From a virus, in the IMG/VR virus record IMGVR_UViG_3300030450_000386, positions 1-27,806 of that record: DNA of 27,806 nt. One strand, given 5' to 3'. The position numbers and the translations under genes are program-made. Shown piece after piece: positions 15,834-21,852 of the stretch (within the stretch, counting starts at the first letter, position 1; each line of letters opens with the position of its first letter). The notes beneath the pieces were generated by a model, which worked only from the letters and a program-made list of their open reading frames with translations, searched no databases and was not told the DNA's origin.

Positions 15834-16204
15834 CTTACTTTATTATTTAAGTATCTATCAATAACAGCTACAGCTTCATCATATCCATAAACGATTTCTG
15901 CAACATAGCCACGTTTGTTTAATTCATTACGCCACCAAAGTTGTTCTTTTGTTGGTCTTCCTTTCTTTGTTTTAACTTCTAAGAATAATCCATAGAAATA
16001 AATAAAGGGATCGTGTTTAGGATTTACTACTTTAGGTTCAAATATAGCCAAATCAGGAAACCCCTTTTTATATCCACTTGCTTTCATTTTAATAGCTTGT
16101 GTCATTGATGTTCTTAATCCACCTGCTGAAGCACAATATAAAGCCTTTGGATATTGTAGCTTAATATAATTAACTATTGCTTTTTGTAATTGATACTCTT
16201 TCAT
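15830..16204 (-). CDS. VRR-NUC domain nuclease
   Basis: A 124-residue PD-(D/E)XK nuclease of the VRR-NUC type. The signature appears in order: N-terminal helix with Glu3 and Gln5-Gln7 (KEYQLQKAIVNYIK), SAGGLRTS, KKGFPDLAIF (Asp51), the core LEVKTKKGRPTKEQ (Glu76, Lys78), then WRNELNKRGYVAEIVYG. Stand-alone phage VRR-NUC proteins act on branched or structured DNA, as Holliday-junction-type resolvases or recombination helpers. It overlaps the methyltransferase stop and the following start by ATGA, so expression is coupled. Confidence 0.88.
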   Translation of the reverse strand: MKEYQLQKAIVNYIKLQYPKALYCASAGGLRTSMTQAIKMKASGYKKGFPDLAIFEPKVVNPKHDPFIYFYGLFLEVKTKKGRPTKEQLWWRNELNKRGYVAEIVYGYDEAVAVIDRYLNNKVR

Positions 16205-16851
16205 ATTGTAAATAAATTGTTTTCTATTTTATTTAATCTTTTACTTGTTATATTATATGCTTTTTTAGATATATCTGTTGCTATATATTTATATCCTAGT
16301 TTGCTTGAAACTGCGGGTGTTGTTCCTGAACCCATAAACGGGTCAAAAATAACATCATCTTTGTTAGCTACTATCTTTATTATATTGCCAATAACCTGTT
16401 CGGGGATTTGATTTGAATAATCTTCTTTTTCTTTACTCACATTTTTAACTAAATTAATTAGCCACCAATCATAAAGTTTAACTTCTGAATTAACTCTTTT
16501 ATCTGTTGGGTTTTTTGGTAATTGTTTTGCTTTGTTAAAATCAGGTTTGCAATTAAAAAATGCTATACTTCTGTGTTGTTTTCCCATATTACTATTATAA
16601 ACCCATTGAACAACCTTTGTAGGAATACCCATACAAGGAACTATGTATTTAATTATATCTTCTATATAATGAATAACAACAAATCTAAAACCTTTAAAAT
16701 GGCTAAATAGTTTTAAATAATCATCTTCACTAACTTTATCCTTGTATGTGTCATATTTCCAACCGACATTATAAGGAGGATCTGTTATAATAATAGTTTT
16801 TTCTTTATTTAAATTTTTTATTATATCCCTAAAGTCTTTATTGTATATCAT
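16201..16851 (-). CDS. DNA methyltransferase (N6-adenine/N4-cytosine, beta order)
   Basis: A 216-residue protein with TDPPYNVGW (motif IV, 23-31) near the N-terminus and FDPFMGSGTT (motif I, 169-178) near the C-terminus, followed by KLGYKYIATDISKKAYNI. This order (IV before I) marks a beta-class amino-methyltransferase. It is short and lacks a separate target-recognition domain. It is the second methyltransferase in the window besides the ParB fusion and is not closely similar to it. Likely role: protecting phage DNA from host restriction. Overlaps the DUF4373 gene by ATGA. Confidence 0.88.
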   Translation of the reverse strand: MIYNKDFRDIIKNLNKEKTIIITDPPYNVGWKYDTYKDKVSEDDYLKLFSHFKGFRFVVIHYIEDIIKYIVPCMGIPTKVVQWVYNSNMGKQHRSIAFFNCKPDFNKAKQLPKNPTDKRVNSEVKLYDWWLINLVKNVSKEKEDYSNQIPEQVIGNIIKIVANKDDVIFDPFMGSGTTPAVSSKLGYKYIATDISKKAYNITSKRLNKIENNLFTI

Positions 16852-17450
16852 TTTTTAATCCACTTAGTTTCTCCATTATAATTGTTTCTCTGTTGTATAT
16901 ACCCAATACTTCTTAAATGTTCGTGATATTCTTTAGTTTTGTTTACGTCTTGTTCTATTCTTTTAGCATAATGAATATCATAATAATCAGGAAAAGAAAT
17001 ATCATTATAATAATCAACACCCCTTTTATTATTCTTCTTTACTTTACTCTTATCTTCTTTACTATACTCTACTTTACTAGCATTGCTATCGCTTTGCGTT
17101 CGCTTTGCGTTCGCATTATTCCACCTTTTAGAAGCACTTTCTTTGGCTTTAGCACTTTTATTATTAATAGTGTCTATATGATCATTTAAACGCTTAGAAT
17201 AAAAACAACCATCTTCTATAACGAATAAATCAAAATCTTCTATAACGCTTTTTAATTTGTCTGCATCACATTGTAAACTAAAAGCCAATACAGAATAATC
17301 ATCTACACAAAGTTTATTTTCTTCATTAAACAACAATTCTAATAACGCCCAAAAGATGCCATAAGATTCTATTCCTAGCTTAGACCTCATCTTTATAATT
17401 TTAATGTCTGTAAAGCTATTAGATTGATGTTGTAGGTAAGTTTTTTTCAT
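16848..17450 (-). CDS. DUF4373 (Lin1244/Lin1753-like) putative replication protein
   Basis: A 200-residue protein. The N-terminal ~95 residues match the DUF4373 pattern: FTDIKIIKMRSKLGIESYGIFWALLELL, then LAFSLQCDADKLKSVIEDF and CFYSKRLNDHI. This winged-helix domain is found in phage replication initiators and DnaD-like proteins. A basic, Ser/Lys/Asn-rich linker follows (about 95-145), then a tail ending SIGYIQQRNNYNGETKWIKK. It follows a strong hairpin. The linker DNA carries two sets of direct repeats (17033-17112), which could be an origin inside the initiator gene. DNA binding is inferred. Confidence 0.7.
   Translation of the reverse strand: MKKTYLQHQSNSFTDIKIIKMRSKLGIESYGIFWALLELLFNEENKLCVDDYSVLAFSLQCDADKLKSVIEDFDLFVIEDGCFYSKRLNDHIDTINNKSAKAKESASKRWNNANAKRTQSDSNASKVEYSKEDKSKVKKNNKRGVDYYNDISFPDYYDIHYAKRIEQDVNKTKEYHEHLRSIGYIQQRNNYNGETKWIKK
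17033..17112. repeat. Two sets of direct repeats inside the DUF4373 gene (possible origin iterons)
   Basis: On the plus strand TCTTCTTTACT occurs at 17033-17043 and again at 17053-17063, an exact 11-base repeat with a 20-base period, followed by more CTTTACT/ATACTCT variants. Directly beside it GCTTTGCGTTC is repeated in tandem at 17091-17101 and 17102-17112. The second set is GC-rich relative to its surroundings and 11 bases is not a multiple of three, so the repeat does not reflect a protein repeat. GC-rich repeats beside an AT-rich block within an initiator gene recall the lambda O arrangement. An origin is an inference. Confidence 0.4.
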
Positions 17451-17467
17451 ATTGATATATTTAAAAA

Positions 17468-17532
17468 GATAGTGCCTATATTACAAAAAATAATAACATA
17501 AAACAATACAAGCATATAATACAGGCACTATC
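17468..17532 (-). terminator. Long hairpin with T tail: terminator or attenuator between SSB-like and replication genes
   Basis: Arms GATAGTGCCTATATTA (17468-17483) and TAATACAGGCACTATC (17517-17532) are complementary over 16 positions except one. On the minus-strand RNA the exception is a G-U pair, so the stem is continuous there. The 33-base loop is very AT-rich. The minus-strand transcript runs directly from the stem into TTTTT. It fills most of the 90-base gap between two leftward genes, so it would stop or damp transcription into the replication, packaging and virion genes. An RNA-processing or protein-binding site is the alternative. Confidence 0.7.
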
Positions 17533-17540
17533 CAAAACAA

Positions 17541-17864
17541 TTAACTAAATGGCATTGATTCTTCTGCTAATCTTGTTGAAGAATCTTCTATCATAACTTC
17601 TTTTATCATTAAAGTATTATAGAACTTGCCTTTATATTCTCTACTCTTTATATAAAAATCTATATTAACATATTGACCTGTTGACAGTTTTCTTGAATGT
17701 TCTATTAAATCAATTTTTTCTTTTCCAAAAATCTCAAATTGTTGAACGTGGTCAAATCCTGTATCAGATTCTACAATAGTTACTAATTTTTTAACAAAAT
17801 CTCCTTTTTGAGTGTTAATAGTTTCATTTTCTATGTTGGTTATTTCACCTCTAATTTTATACAT
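17541..17864 (-). CDS. DUF3127-type ssDNA-binding (OB-fold) protein
   Basis: A 107-residue protein with the DUF3127 layout common in Bacteroidetes: KIRGEITNIENETINTQKGDF at the start, KKLVTIVES, then FEIFGKEKIDLIE, and YVNIDFYIKSREYKGKFYNTLMIKEV. It ends with an acidic/hydrophobic tail (RLAEESMPFS) like the protein-contact tails of SSBs. It likely coats single-stranded DNA during replication or recombination. It follows the annealing-type gene by 14 bases and is followed by a strong hairpin that would end the early transcript. Confidence 0.8.
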   Translation of the reverse strand: MYKIRGEITNIENETINTQKGDFVKKLVTIVESDTGFDHVQQFEIFGKEKIDLIEHSRKLSTGQYVNIDFYIKSREYKGKFYNTLMIKEVMIEDSSTRLAEESMPFS

Positions 17865-17878
17865 ATCTTATTTATTTA

Positions 17879-18280
17879 TTAATTATTATTCCTTTTAAAA
17901 CTTTCGCTTTCATCTTCGCCAAAGACACCAAGCTCATAAAAACCAGCTAATTTAAGAACAGCTCTTGACATAGCACGTTTTTCTGCCATTTCCATTACAT
18001 ACCAACTATTGGTATTACCATCTTTAAATGTAGCACCTTTTAAAGCACTTCCAAATGTCTGTATAAATTTTTCATCTGTTATTTCAGCTTTTGCTTTAAC
18101 TACTGCAAAATGTGGCTCACATTTAATAACTTGATATTCAATATAAATTTCCATATTAGCCATAATCTTTTCAATACCACTTCTTGTGATAATTTTATAA
18201 TGCTGATGCGAAAACACATCTTCATCAGTTAAATTATTTTCTATAAATAATCTATTTAAAATATCTTTCTTTGTTTCCAT
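17879..18280 (-). CDS. Putative recombination (single-strand annealing-like) protein
   Basis: A 133-residue protein. The middle (YIEYQVIKCEPHFAVVKAKAEIT) is beta-rich. The stretch WYVMEMAEKRAMSRAVLKLAGFYELGVFGEDE (about 93-124) has the M-A-E-K-R-A-x-x-R-A-x-L helix pattern seen in ERF/Rad52-like annealing proteins and related Bacteroidetes phage proteins. Being next to an SSB-like gene supports a recombination role. The protein is shorter than a typical ERF or Rad52 protein, so this may be a reduced relative or an unrelated family. The C-terminus is acidic then Asn-rich. Confidence 0.45.
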   Translation of the reverse strand: METKKDILNRLFIENNLTDEDVFSHQHYKIITRSGIEKIMANMEIYIEYQVIKCEPHFAVVKAKAEITDEKFIQTFGSALKGATFKDGNTNSWYVMEMAEKRAMSRAVLKLAGFYELGVFGEDESESFKRNNN

Positions 18281-18286
18281 AGTATA

Positions 18287-18490
18287 TTATTTAATAGTTA
18301 ACAATTCACTTAATTCAATATCAAGTATTCTACATAATCTAACAGCTTCACTTATTTTTAAAGTGTCAGCAGATTCAATTTTTGATAACATTGTAGGATA
18401 TGACATATTCATATAAGAAGCTAACTGTTTCTTGTTGATCTTATTCTTGAACATTGCATATTCTATCTGTCCTTTTAGTTTTTGATTCAT
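18287..18490 (-). CDS. XRE-family helix-turn-helix regulator
   Basis: A 67-residue single-domain DNA-binding protein with a Cro/cI-type HTH: IEYAMFKNKINKKQLASYMNMSYPTMLSKIESADTLKISEAVRLCRILDIELSELL. Helix 2 is KKQLASYM and recognition helix 3 is SYPTMLSKI. It is the first gene leftward from the divergent control region, where direct repeats and palindromes lie, so it probably binds there and controls one or both directions. It lacks a multimerisation or cleavage domain, so it looks more like Cro than a cI repressor. It ends 6 bases before the next start. Confidence 0.8.
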   Translation of the reverse strand: MNQKLKGQIEYAMFKNKINKKQLASYMNMSYPTMLSKIESADTLKISEAVRLCRILDIELSELLTIK

Positions 18491-18560
18491 AACATATAAT
18501 TTTTAGTTAAAGTGCAATAATAATAAAAATTCTTTACACCACAAAAAAAACCTTTTATAC

Positions 18561-18593
18561 TTATTAACAATACAAATGTTAATAACTTATTAA
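18561..18593. promoter_or_regulatory. Palindromic operator-like cluster in the divergent control region
   Basis: TTATTAAC (18561-18568) and GTTAATAA (18578-18585) are perfect inverted copies separated by nine bases. The second arm also forms a 7+1+7 palindrome with TTATTAA at 18587-18593. Three half-sites are thus packed into 33 bases, 70-100 bases upstream of the XRE gene start. This is a natural target for that regulator. AT-rich composition raises the chance of coincidence, but exact 8-base arms are notable. Confidence 0.5.
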
Positions 18594-18636
18594 ATTTATT
18601 TTATGCTTTTAGTATTGTGTATTAAATTTATTTTAT
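18588..18636. repeat. 17-bp direct repeat, 32-bp period, overlapping the rightward promoter
   Basis: TATTAAATTTATTTTAT occurs exactly at 18588-18604 and at 18620-18636. A 32-base period is three helical turns, so two bound proteins would sit on the same face. The second copy exactly fills the spacer between the -33 TTG and the -7 element of the rightward promoter, so binding would block polymerase. The first copy overlaps the palindromic cluster. Confidence 0.65.
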
Positions 18637-18645
18637 ATATATTTG
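18615..18645 (+). promoter_or_regulatory. Bacteroidetes-type promoter for the rightward operon
   Basis: TTG (18615-18617), a 20-base spacer, and TATATTTG (18638-18645) match the Bacteroidetes housekeeping consensus TTG-N19-TAnnTTTG. A start of transcription near 18652 would leave about 35 bases of A-rich leader before the ATG at 18688. No Shine-Dalgarno is evident, which is normal in this phylum. It is the only promoter in the window called with good confidence. Confidence 0.75.
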
Positions 18646-18687
18646 TAGAAACAATAGCAATAGTGCTACAATTTAAAACAATACAAA

Positions 18688-18930
18688 ATGGAAAAATTAC
18701 AACTAACATCAGATATAATGGAAAGAGCATACACATTACATAGGTTAGCAGATAATGTTGGACAGATGACCTGTGTTAATTTTTTATTACAAAACAAAAT
18801 TGACCTAAATCTATTAGGAAAAGCAATTAGACAAAACATTATTAGCAAATATCATTTAAGAGATATTATTAATGGTTCTGCTGACAAATTTAGCATTAAA
18901 GAATTTAAGTACGAATTTAGAATTAAATAA
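18688..18930 (+). CDS. First gene of the rightward operon, unknown function
   Basis: An 80-residue helical protein, MEKLQLTSDIMERAYTLHRL..., with no recognised motif. It directly follows the predicted promoter, and two codon-dense small genes follow at short spacing, which supports a true operon. Proteins in this position in phages are often early host-takeover or regulatory factors; that is inference only. There is no membrane segment; the C-terminus is basic/aromatic (FSIKEFKYEFRIK). Confidence 0.7.
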   Translation: MEKLQLTSDIMERAYTLHRLADNVGQMTCVNFLLQNKIDLNLLGKAIRQNIISKYHLRDIINGSADKFSIKEFKYEFRIK

Positions 18931-18932
18931 TT

Positions 18933-19082
18933 ATGGAACTACATATAAAACAATTTAATACAGAAACACCTGACGGTATGAGGTCTGCTGTTATGTTTGA
19001 AACAAATAACCCTGAATATAAACTAATAAATAGCAGGTTAGATGAAACTTGGTATTTTGAAAAATTGATTAAAAATGATTAG
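18933..19082 (+). CDS. Small rightward gene, unknown function
   Basis: A 49-residue protein, MELHIKQFNTETPDGMRSAV..., starting 2 bases after the previous stop and overlapping the next start by 8 bases (ATGATTAG). The tight coupling on both sides supports it. The composition is mixed with aromatic residues near the end (DETWYFEKLIKND). Not recognised. Confidence 0.65.
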   Translation: MELHIKQFNTETPDGMRSAVMFETNNPEYKLINSRLDETWYFEKLIKND

Positions 19083-19392
19083 AAGTTATTGTTGCGGTGC
19101 AAGATATTGGGAGGAACTTAGTATTTGTGCAAAATGTAAAGAACATTGTGATACTTATGATGATGATGAAGATGAAGAAATAAAAGAATTTAGAATTGAT
19201 GGCAAGGGATATTTTGGCGGTGTAATAGAAAAAGATTCTATGATTCCTTATTTAAATGTTTGCGACATTCAATATGGTTCTGGATATATAAAATTTAAAG
19301 GAACTGACACACAGCTTGATGATTTCTTAATTGAACTCGGAAAGAATGAGATGTATTTTAAAGCAATAGGAGTTCATACAATAAAAAATTAA
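19075..19392 (+). CDS. Zinc-finger-like N-terminus with acidic linker, unknown function
   Basis: A 105-residue protein. Five cysteines near the start (SYCCGAR, ICAKCKEHCD; Cys6, 7, 18, 21, 25) form a probable zinc-binding ribbon. An Asp/Glu run (about 28-36) follows, then a beta-rich C-terminal domain (YFGGVIEKDSMIPYLNV..., DFLIELGKNEMYFKAIGV). The CCGA...CxxC start is seen in small Bacteroidetes phage proteins. A nucleic acid or protein adaptor role is possible but unproven. Confidence 0.7.
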   Translation: MIRSYCCGARYWEELSICAKCKEHCDTYDDDEDEEIKEFRIDGKGYFGGVIEKDSMIPYLNVCDIQYGSGYIKFKGTDTQLDDFLIELGKNEMYFKAIGVHTIKN

Positions 19393-19394
19393 TT

Positions 19395-19682
19395 ATGATT
19401 GAATTTAAAGCAGGTACACATAAACAGATCGTTTACGACTACCTAAGAACACAAGGCGATTTAACGACACGTAAAGCTATGTTAGAATTAGGCATAATGG
19501 ACTTGCAAGGCGTTGTAAGGGATTTACGCAAAGCAGGTGTAGATATAGCAACAGAATATATTAAGGTTCAAACACGCTATACTAAAAGCAACGGTGAATT
19601 AAAATATGCCCACGTTAAAGAATATAGTTTAAAATTGTTTGATTATAAAACAGCAGAAGAATATGCTGAATGGAATTATTAG
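19395..19682 (+). CDS. Helix-turn-helix (HTH_39-like) DNA-binding protein
   Basis: A 95-residue protein with a winged helix-turn-helix: HKQIVYDYLRTQGDLTTRKAMLELGIMDLQGVVRDLRKAGVDIATEYI. The pattern (helix, LTTRKAMLELGI turn, recognition helix DLQGVVRDLRKAG, then a wing with KVQTRYTKSNGE) matches the HTH_39 type found in phage genes. It is the last gene of the rightward operon and may act as an early regulator. No terminator with a T tract directly follows, though a small inverted repeat does. Confidence 0.7.
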   Translation: MIEFKAGTHKQIVYDYLRTQGDLTTRKAMLELGIMDLQGVVRDLRKAGVDIATEYIKVQTRYTKSNGELKYAHVKEYSLKLFDYKTAEEYAEWNY

Positions 19683-19695
19683 GCAATAGAAGGAC

Positions 19696-19720
19696 ACCTG
19701 CTTGAACTCATTTTGCAGGT
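19696..19720. other. Small inverted repeat in the convergent gap
   Basis: ACCTGC (19696-19701) and GCAGGT (19715-19720) enclose a 13-base loop. The gap 19683-19754 between converging genes is richer in G and C than its surroundings (for example CCTACGGCAGATGCCCTC at 19738-19755). It lacks a T run after the hairpin on either strand, so a classical terminator is not certain. No gene is convincing here. Confidence 0.35.
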
Positions 19721-19754
19721 TGGAGATGACGTTAAAACCTACGGCAGATGCCCT

Positions 19755-19889
19755 CTATTTTTTCAACTTTTTAATCAGTTCTTTAAAATCTTGTCGCATA
19801 CTTTTTATGTCATATACTTTATTGTTGTTTTTATCATAAGTATAATATGCACCAAGTTTTATATTTTCACTGTAAATATGTTTTGCCAT
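19755..19889 (-). CDS. Small leftward gene at the end of the lysis block, unknown function
   Basis: A 44-residue protein, MAKHIYSENIKLGAYYTYDK..., ending with a basic helix (DFKELIKKLKK). It starts 14 bases after the metallophosphoesterase stop, in the same direction, and ends before the convergent gap. Sensible composition and spacing support it, but nothing is recognised. The opposite strand has an open frame over the same bases that looks like a shadow. Confidence 0.6.
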   Translation of the reverse strand: MAKHIYSENIKLGAYYTYDKNNNKVYDIKSMRQDFKELIKKLKK

Positions 19890-19903
19890 ATATTATAGTT
19901 TAG

Positions 19904-20641
19904 TTATAACTCCATTAACAAATTTATAGGTAATTTTCCATTATTCATAATAATTCCGCAACCTATAGCGGGTTTTTTTCCTGCCTTTGCGTACGCAAAG
20001 CTATATTCTGAAAAGTTTATACCGCAACCGACTTGAAGACCAAACACTCTAAAGTTTTGACCTACATAGTGTTCGCAATATGCTTGTGTATGTAAATGTC
20101 CTTGAACTGTATTCATCATATCTGCTCTACATTTAGTTCTTGCTGTTCCACCCTCACCGTGTAGATACTGAACACCGTCTTTTACATATCTTTCTACAAA
20201 GTTCCAATTAGGCACTTCTAAGACTTCTTTATAGCTTTTAATCCACTTACTAGGAATAGCAGATGTTTGTGCTTTACGCATAACCATTCTATCGTGGTTT
20301 CCAATAATAACAGTAGCTTTAGGAAATGCTTTATACCAACGAGCAATTCTTTTAATAGCATATTCTAATTCATCAGCACCACCCATTCCATCAGCAGATG
20401 TTTCGTGATATGAAGAATAATGATTGTCTATAATATCGCCAATAAAGACAACTTCTGTACAGTCAAATTGATCATATTTTGATATGCAAAATTCTAAGTA
20501 TTTATCTAATGAAAATGGTTCGTGTAAATCACCAATAACAAGGACGTTATTTAAACCATTACCTTCTGAAAGGCGTAATTCTTTTATTAAGTCGTGTTCT
20601 GACTTTGTTAACCTTAACCTATATTCTTTTAATTGTTTTAT
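19904..20641 (-). CDS. Calcineurin-like metallophosphoesterase, apparent ATA start
   Basis: The leftward frame from 20716 to 19904 contains every metal-binding motif of the family: GDLHEP (Asp38, His40), GDIIDNH (Asp69), GNHDR (115-118 for NHDR), LHGEGG (His161) and GHLH (181-184), numbering from an ATA at 20639-20641. The first ATG (20386) lies at residue 86, after two essential motifs, so it cannot be the true start. No ATG, GTG or TTG exists in frame upstream of the motifs. The ATA overlaps the holin stop as ATAA, just where every neighbour uses ATGA. With it the protein is 245 residues. It likely hydrolyses phosphoesters (nucleic acid or nucleotide); the substrate is unknown. A frameshift from the holin frame is the alternative. 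Confidence 0.8.
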   Translation of the reverse strand: MKQLKEYRLRLTKSEHDLIKELRLSEGNGLNNVLVIGDLHEPFSLDKYLEFCISKYDQFDCTEVVFIGDIIDNHYSSYHETSADGMGGADELEYAIKRIARWYKAFPKATVIIGNHDRMVMRKAQTSAIPSKWIKSYKEVLEVPNWNFVERYVKDGVQYLHGEGGTARTKCRADMMNTVQGHLHTQAYCEHYVGQNFRVFGLQVGCGINFSEYSFAYAKAGKKPAIGCGIIMNNGKLPINLLMEL

Positions 20642-21018
20642 TTGCTTTTCACTTTTTCTATACTCCGCCCACCAAAGTAAGCACCAATCACCGTTATCAA
20701 CGTAAGCTGTAAAAGGTCAATCCAATTTTCCTTGACGGAAAAACTTATGACACCACCTTCAATAAAAATTAGTATTATAGTTGATACTACTAAAAAAGCT
20801 AATGTTAAAGGTCTTATGTTTGCAGGAAGCCAACCAGCTTTATTATCGGATTCCCACCTTCTTGTAATTTGTTCTTCTGCTTTTGCTCTTGCTTCTAAGA
20901 ACAATGCTTCAAATTTAATTTTTAATTCTTGCTTTTCTTCTTTGGTTGTTGTTAAGTTGTCAACAAGGTTATTCACATCAAGATTTAAATTGCCAAATAA
21001 TTTATTTAAAAAATTCAT
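20638..21018 (-). CDS. Holin (two-helix, GTA-holin-like)
   Basis: A 126-residue protein. A cytoplasmic, charged N-terminal half (LNLDVNNLVDNL...EARAKAEEQITRRWESD) precedes the motif GWLPANIRPLTLAFLVVSTIILIFIEGG, a membrane helix (about 72-90), and a second one (WIDLLQLTLITVIGAYFGGRSIEK, about 101-121). The W-x-x-x-N-I-R-P-L before the first helix is typical of holins in the GTA_holin_3TM group. It starts by ATGA overlap with the M15 endolysin gene (ATG at 21016-21018; a TTG six bases upstream is less likely). It would permeabilise the inner membrane to release the endolysin. Confidence 0.8.
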   Translation of the reverse strand: MNFLNKLFGNLNLDVNNLVDNLTTTKEEKQELKIKFEALFLEARAKAEEQITRRWESDNKAGWLPANIRPLTLAFLVVSTIILIFIEGGVISFSVKENWIDLLQLTLITVIGAYFGGRSIEKVKSK

Positions 21019-21512
21019 ATACAATTATAATTTATAATAGTTCTATATTTTGTTTTGTTGTTTTCGTCTTTATATGCTACTAATGTTTGTCGTCTATTGT
21101 CAACAACTTTCCAACTTAAATGAATCCAATCAGGTGCAGTAGGGTCTATGTGTTCTGTTGCATTTCCGAACTCTAATATACATTGGTCAAAATCTAAATC
21201 TAAATCAATTAAAGCATCATAGATTTTTATGTTATCCATTTTACCACGTTTAACATATTGTAAATCAACAGCTTCATAACGACAATGTTGTGAATTAGAA
21301 GATGAACCAATAGCTTCTGAAAGTTGTGGTGACCTGTAGCCACTTGTTATTCTCAAAGAACCGACTACATTCCTGAGTGGTTGTAAGAGTGAAGTGGCTA
21401 ATAAGGTCAATTTCAAAATACCTTCTTTTGAGGGTTCATTATCTATACCAAGACGTAAAGCTGTACTACTTCTTGTTAATTCTTTTAATGTAAAATTCTT
21501 TGATAATCTCAT
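21015..21512 (-). CDS. Peptidase M15 endolysin
   Basis: A 165-residue protein with the M15A fold: FTLKELTRSSTA at the start, a helix (LLQPLRNVVGSLRITSGYRSPQLSEAIGSSSNSQH), SQHCRYEAVD (His78 and Asp85, zinc ligands, with Tyr where Gly is usual), and WIHLSW (His133) as third ligand. Members cleave peptide cross-links of peptidoglycan. There is no signal peptide, so it depends on the holin downstream. The gene overlaps the thioredoxin-like gene upstream and the holin downstream by ATGA, giving a coupled lysis cassette. Confidence 0.9.
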   Translation of the reverse strand: MRLSKNFTLKELTRSSTALRLGIDNEPSKEGILKLTLLATSLLQPLRNVVGSLRITSGYRSPQLSEAIGSSSNSQHCRYEAVDLQYVKRGKMDNIKIYDALIDLDLDFDQCILEFGNATEHIDPTAPDWIHLSWKVVDNRRQTLVAYKDENNKTKYRTIINYNCI

Positions 21513-21850
21513 TCAAATTTCTTTAACATTATTTTATCTATTTCTTTTTGTATATCTTTTTTTGTTGCCTCTAGTTCCATCATTATATTAGCTTCAAATC
21601 TAACCACTTCTTCATCTTCATCAAATACAATAATTGTAGGCACTGCTTTTATTTTGTGCTTTTCTTTTAAATCAGGATTATGGCAAATAACAACACTATC
21701 AATATCACAGTCTTTTAAAACAGTAATATCAAAATCATTGTTTGCGTTCCATTCACTATTAAAATGCACTACAGAAACCTGTCCAAAACAAATACCAAAA
21801 CCAAAGAACAACAAAGCAAGTAACACTAATAAAACAACATCTAATTTCAT
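21509..21850 (-). CDS. Membrane-anchored thioredoxin-like protein lacking the CxxC pair
   Basis: A 113-residue protein. Residues 4-24 (DVVLLVLLALLFFGFGICFG) form a membrane anchor. The rest has the thioredoxin order: strand VSVVHFNSEWN (the usual W-C-x-x-C position reads WNANND), DIDSVVICHN, and the cis-Pro strand AVPTIIVFDEDEEVVRFEAN, followed by a C-terminal helix. The two catalytic cysteines are absent, so it cannot be a classical oxidoreductase. It sits within the lysis cassette and may assist envelope disruption, act as an anchored scaffold, or block host thioredoxin partners. The function is inference. Confidence 0.65.
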   Translation of the reverse strand: MKLDVVLLVLLALLFFGFGICFGQVSVVHFNSEWNANNDFDITVLKDCDIDSVVICHNPDLKEKHKIKAVPTIIVFDEDEEVVRFEANIMMELEATKKDIQKEIDKIMLKKFE

Positions 21851-21852
21851 AT

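Noticed and set aside
18561-18581. Leftward promoter for the XRE gene using TAACATTTG
   Set aside because: The -7-like element has three instead of two spacer bases and there is no TTG at the right distance, so it is too weak to list as a promoter.
19713-19898. Plus-strand frame with a hydrophobic stretch opposite the 44-residue gene
   Set aside because: Its hydrophobic run mirrors Lys/Asn/Tyr codons of the leftward gene, and it lacks a sensible start context; the leftward gene fits the operon.
19904-20386. Metallophosphoesterase starting at the first ATG (160 residues)
   Set aside because: It would lose GDLHEP and GDIIDNH, two essential metal-binding motifs that are intact upstream in the same frame.
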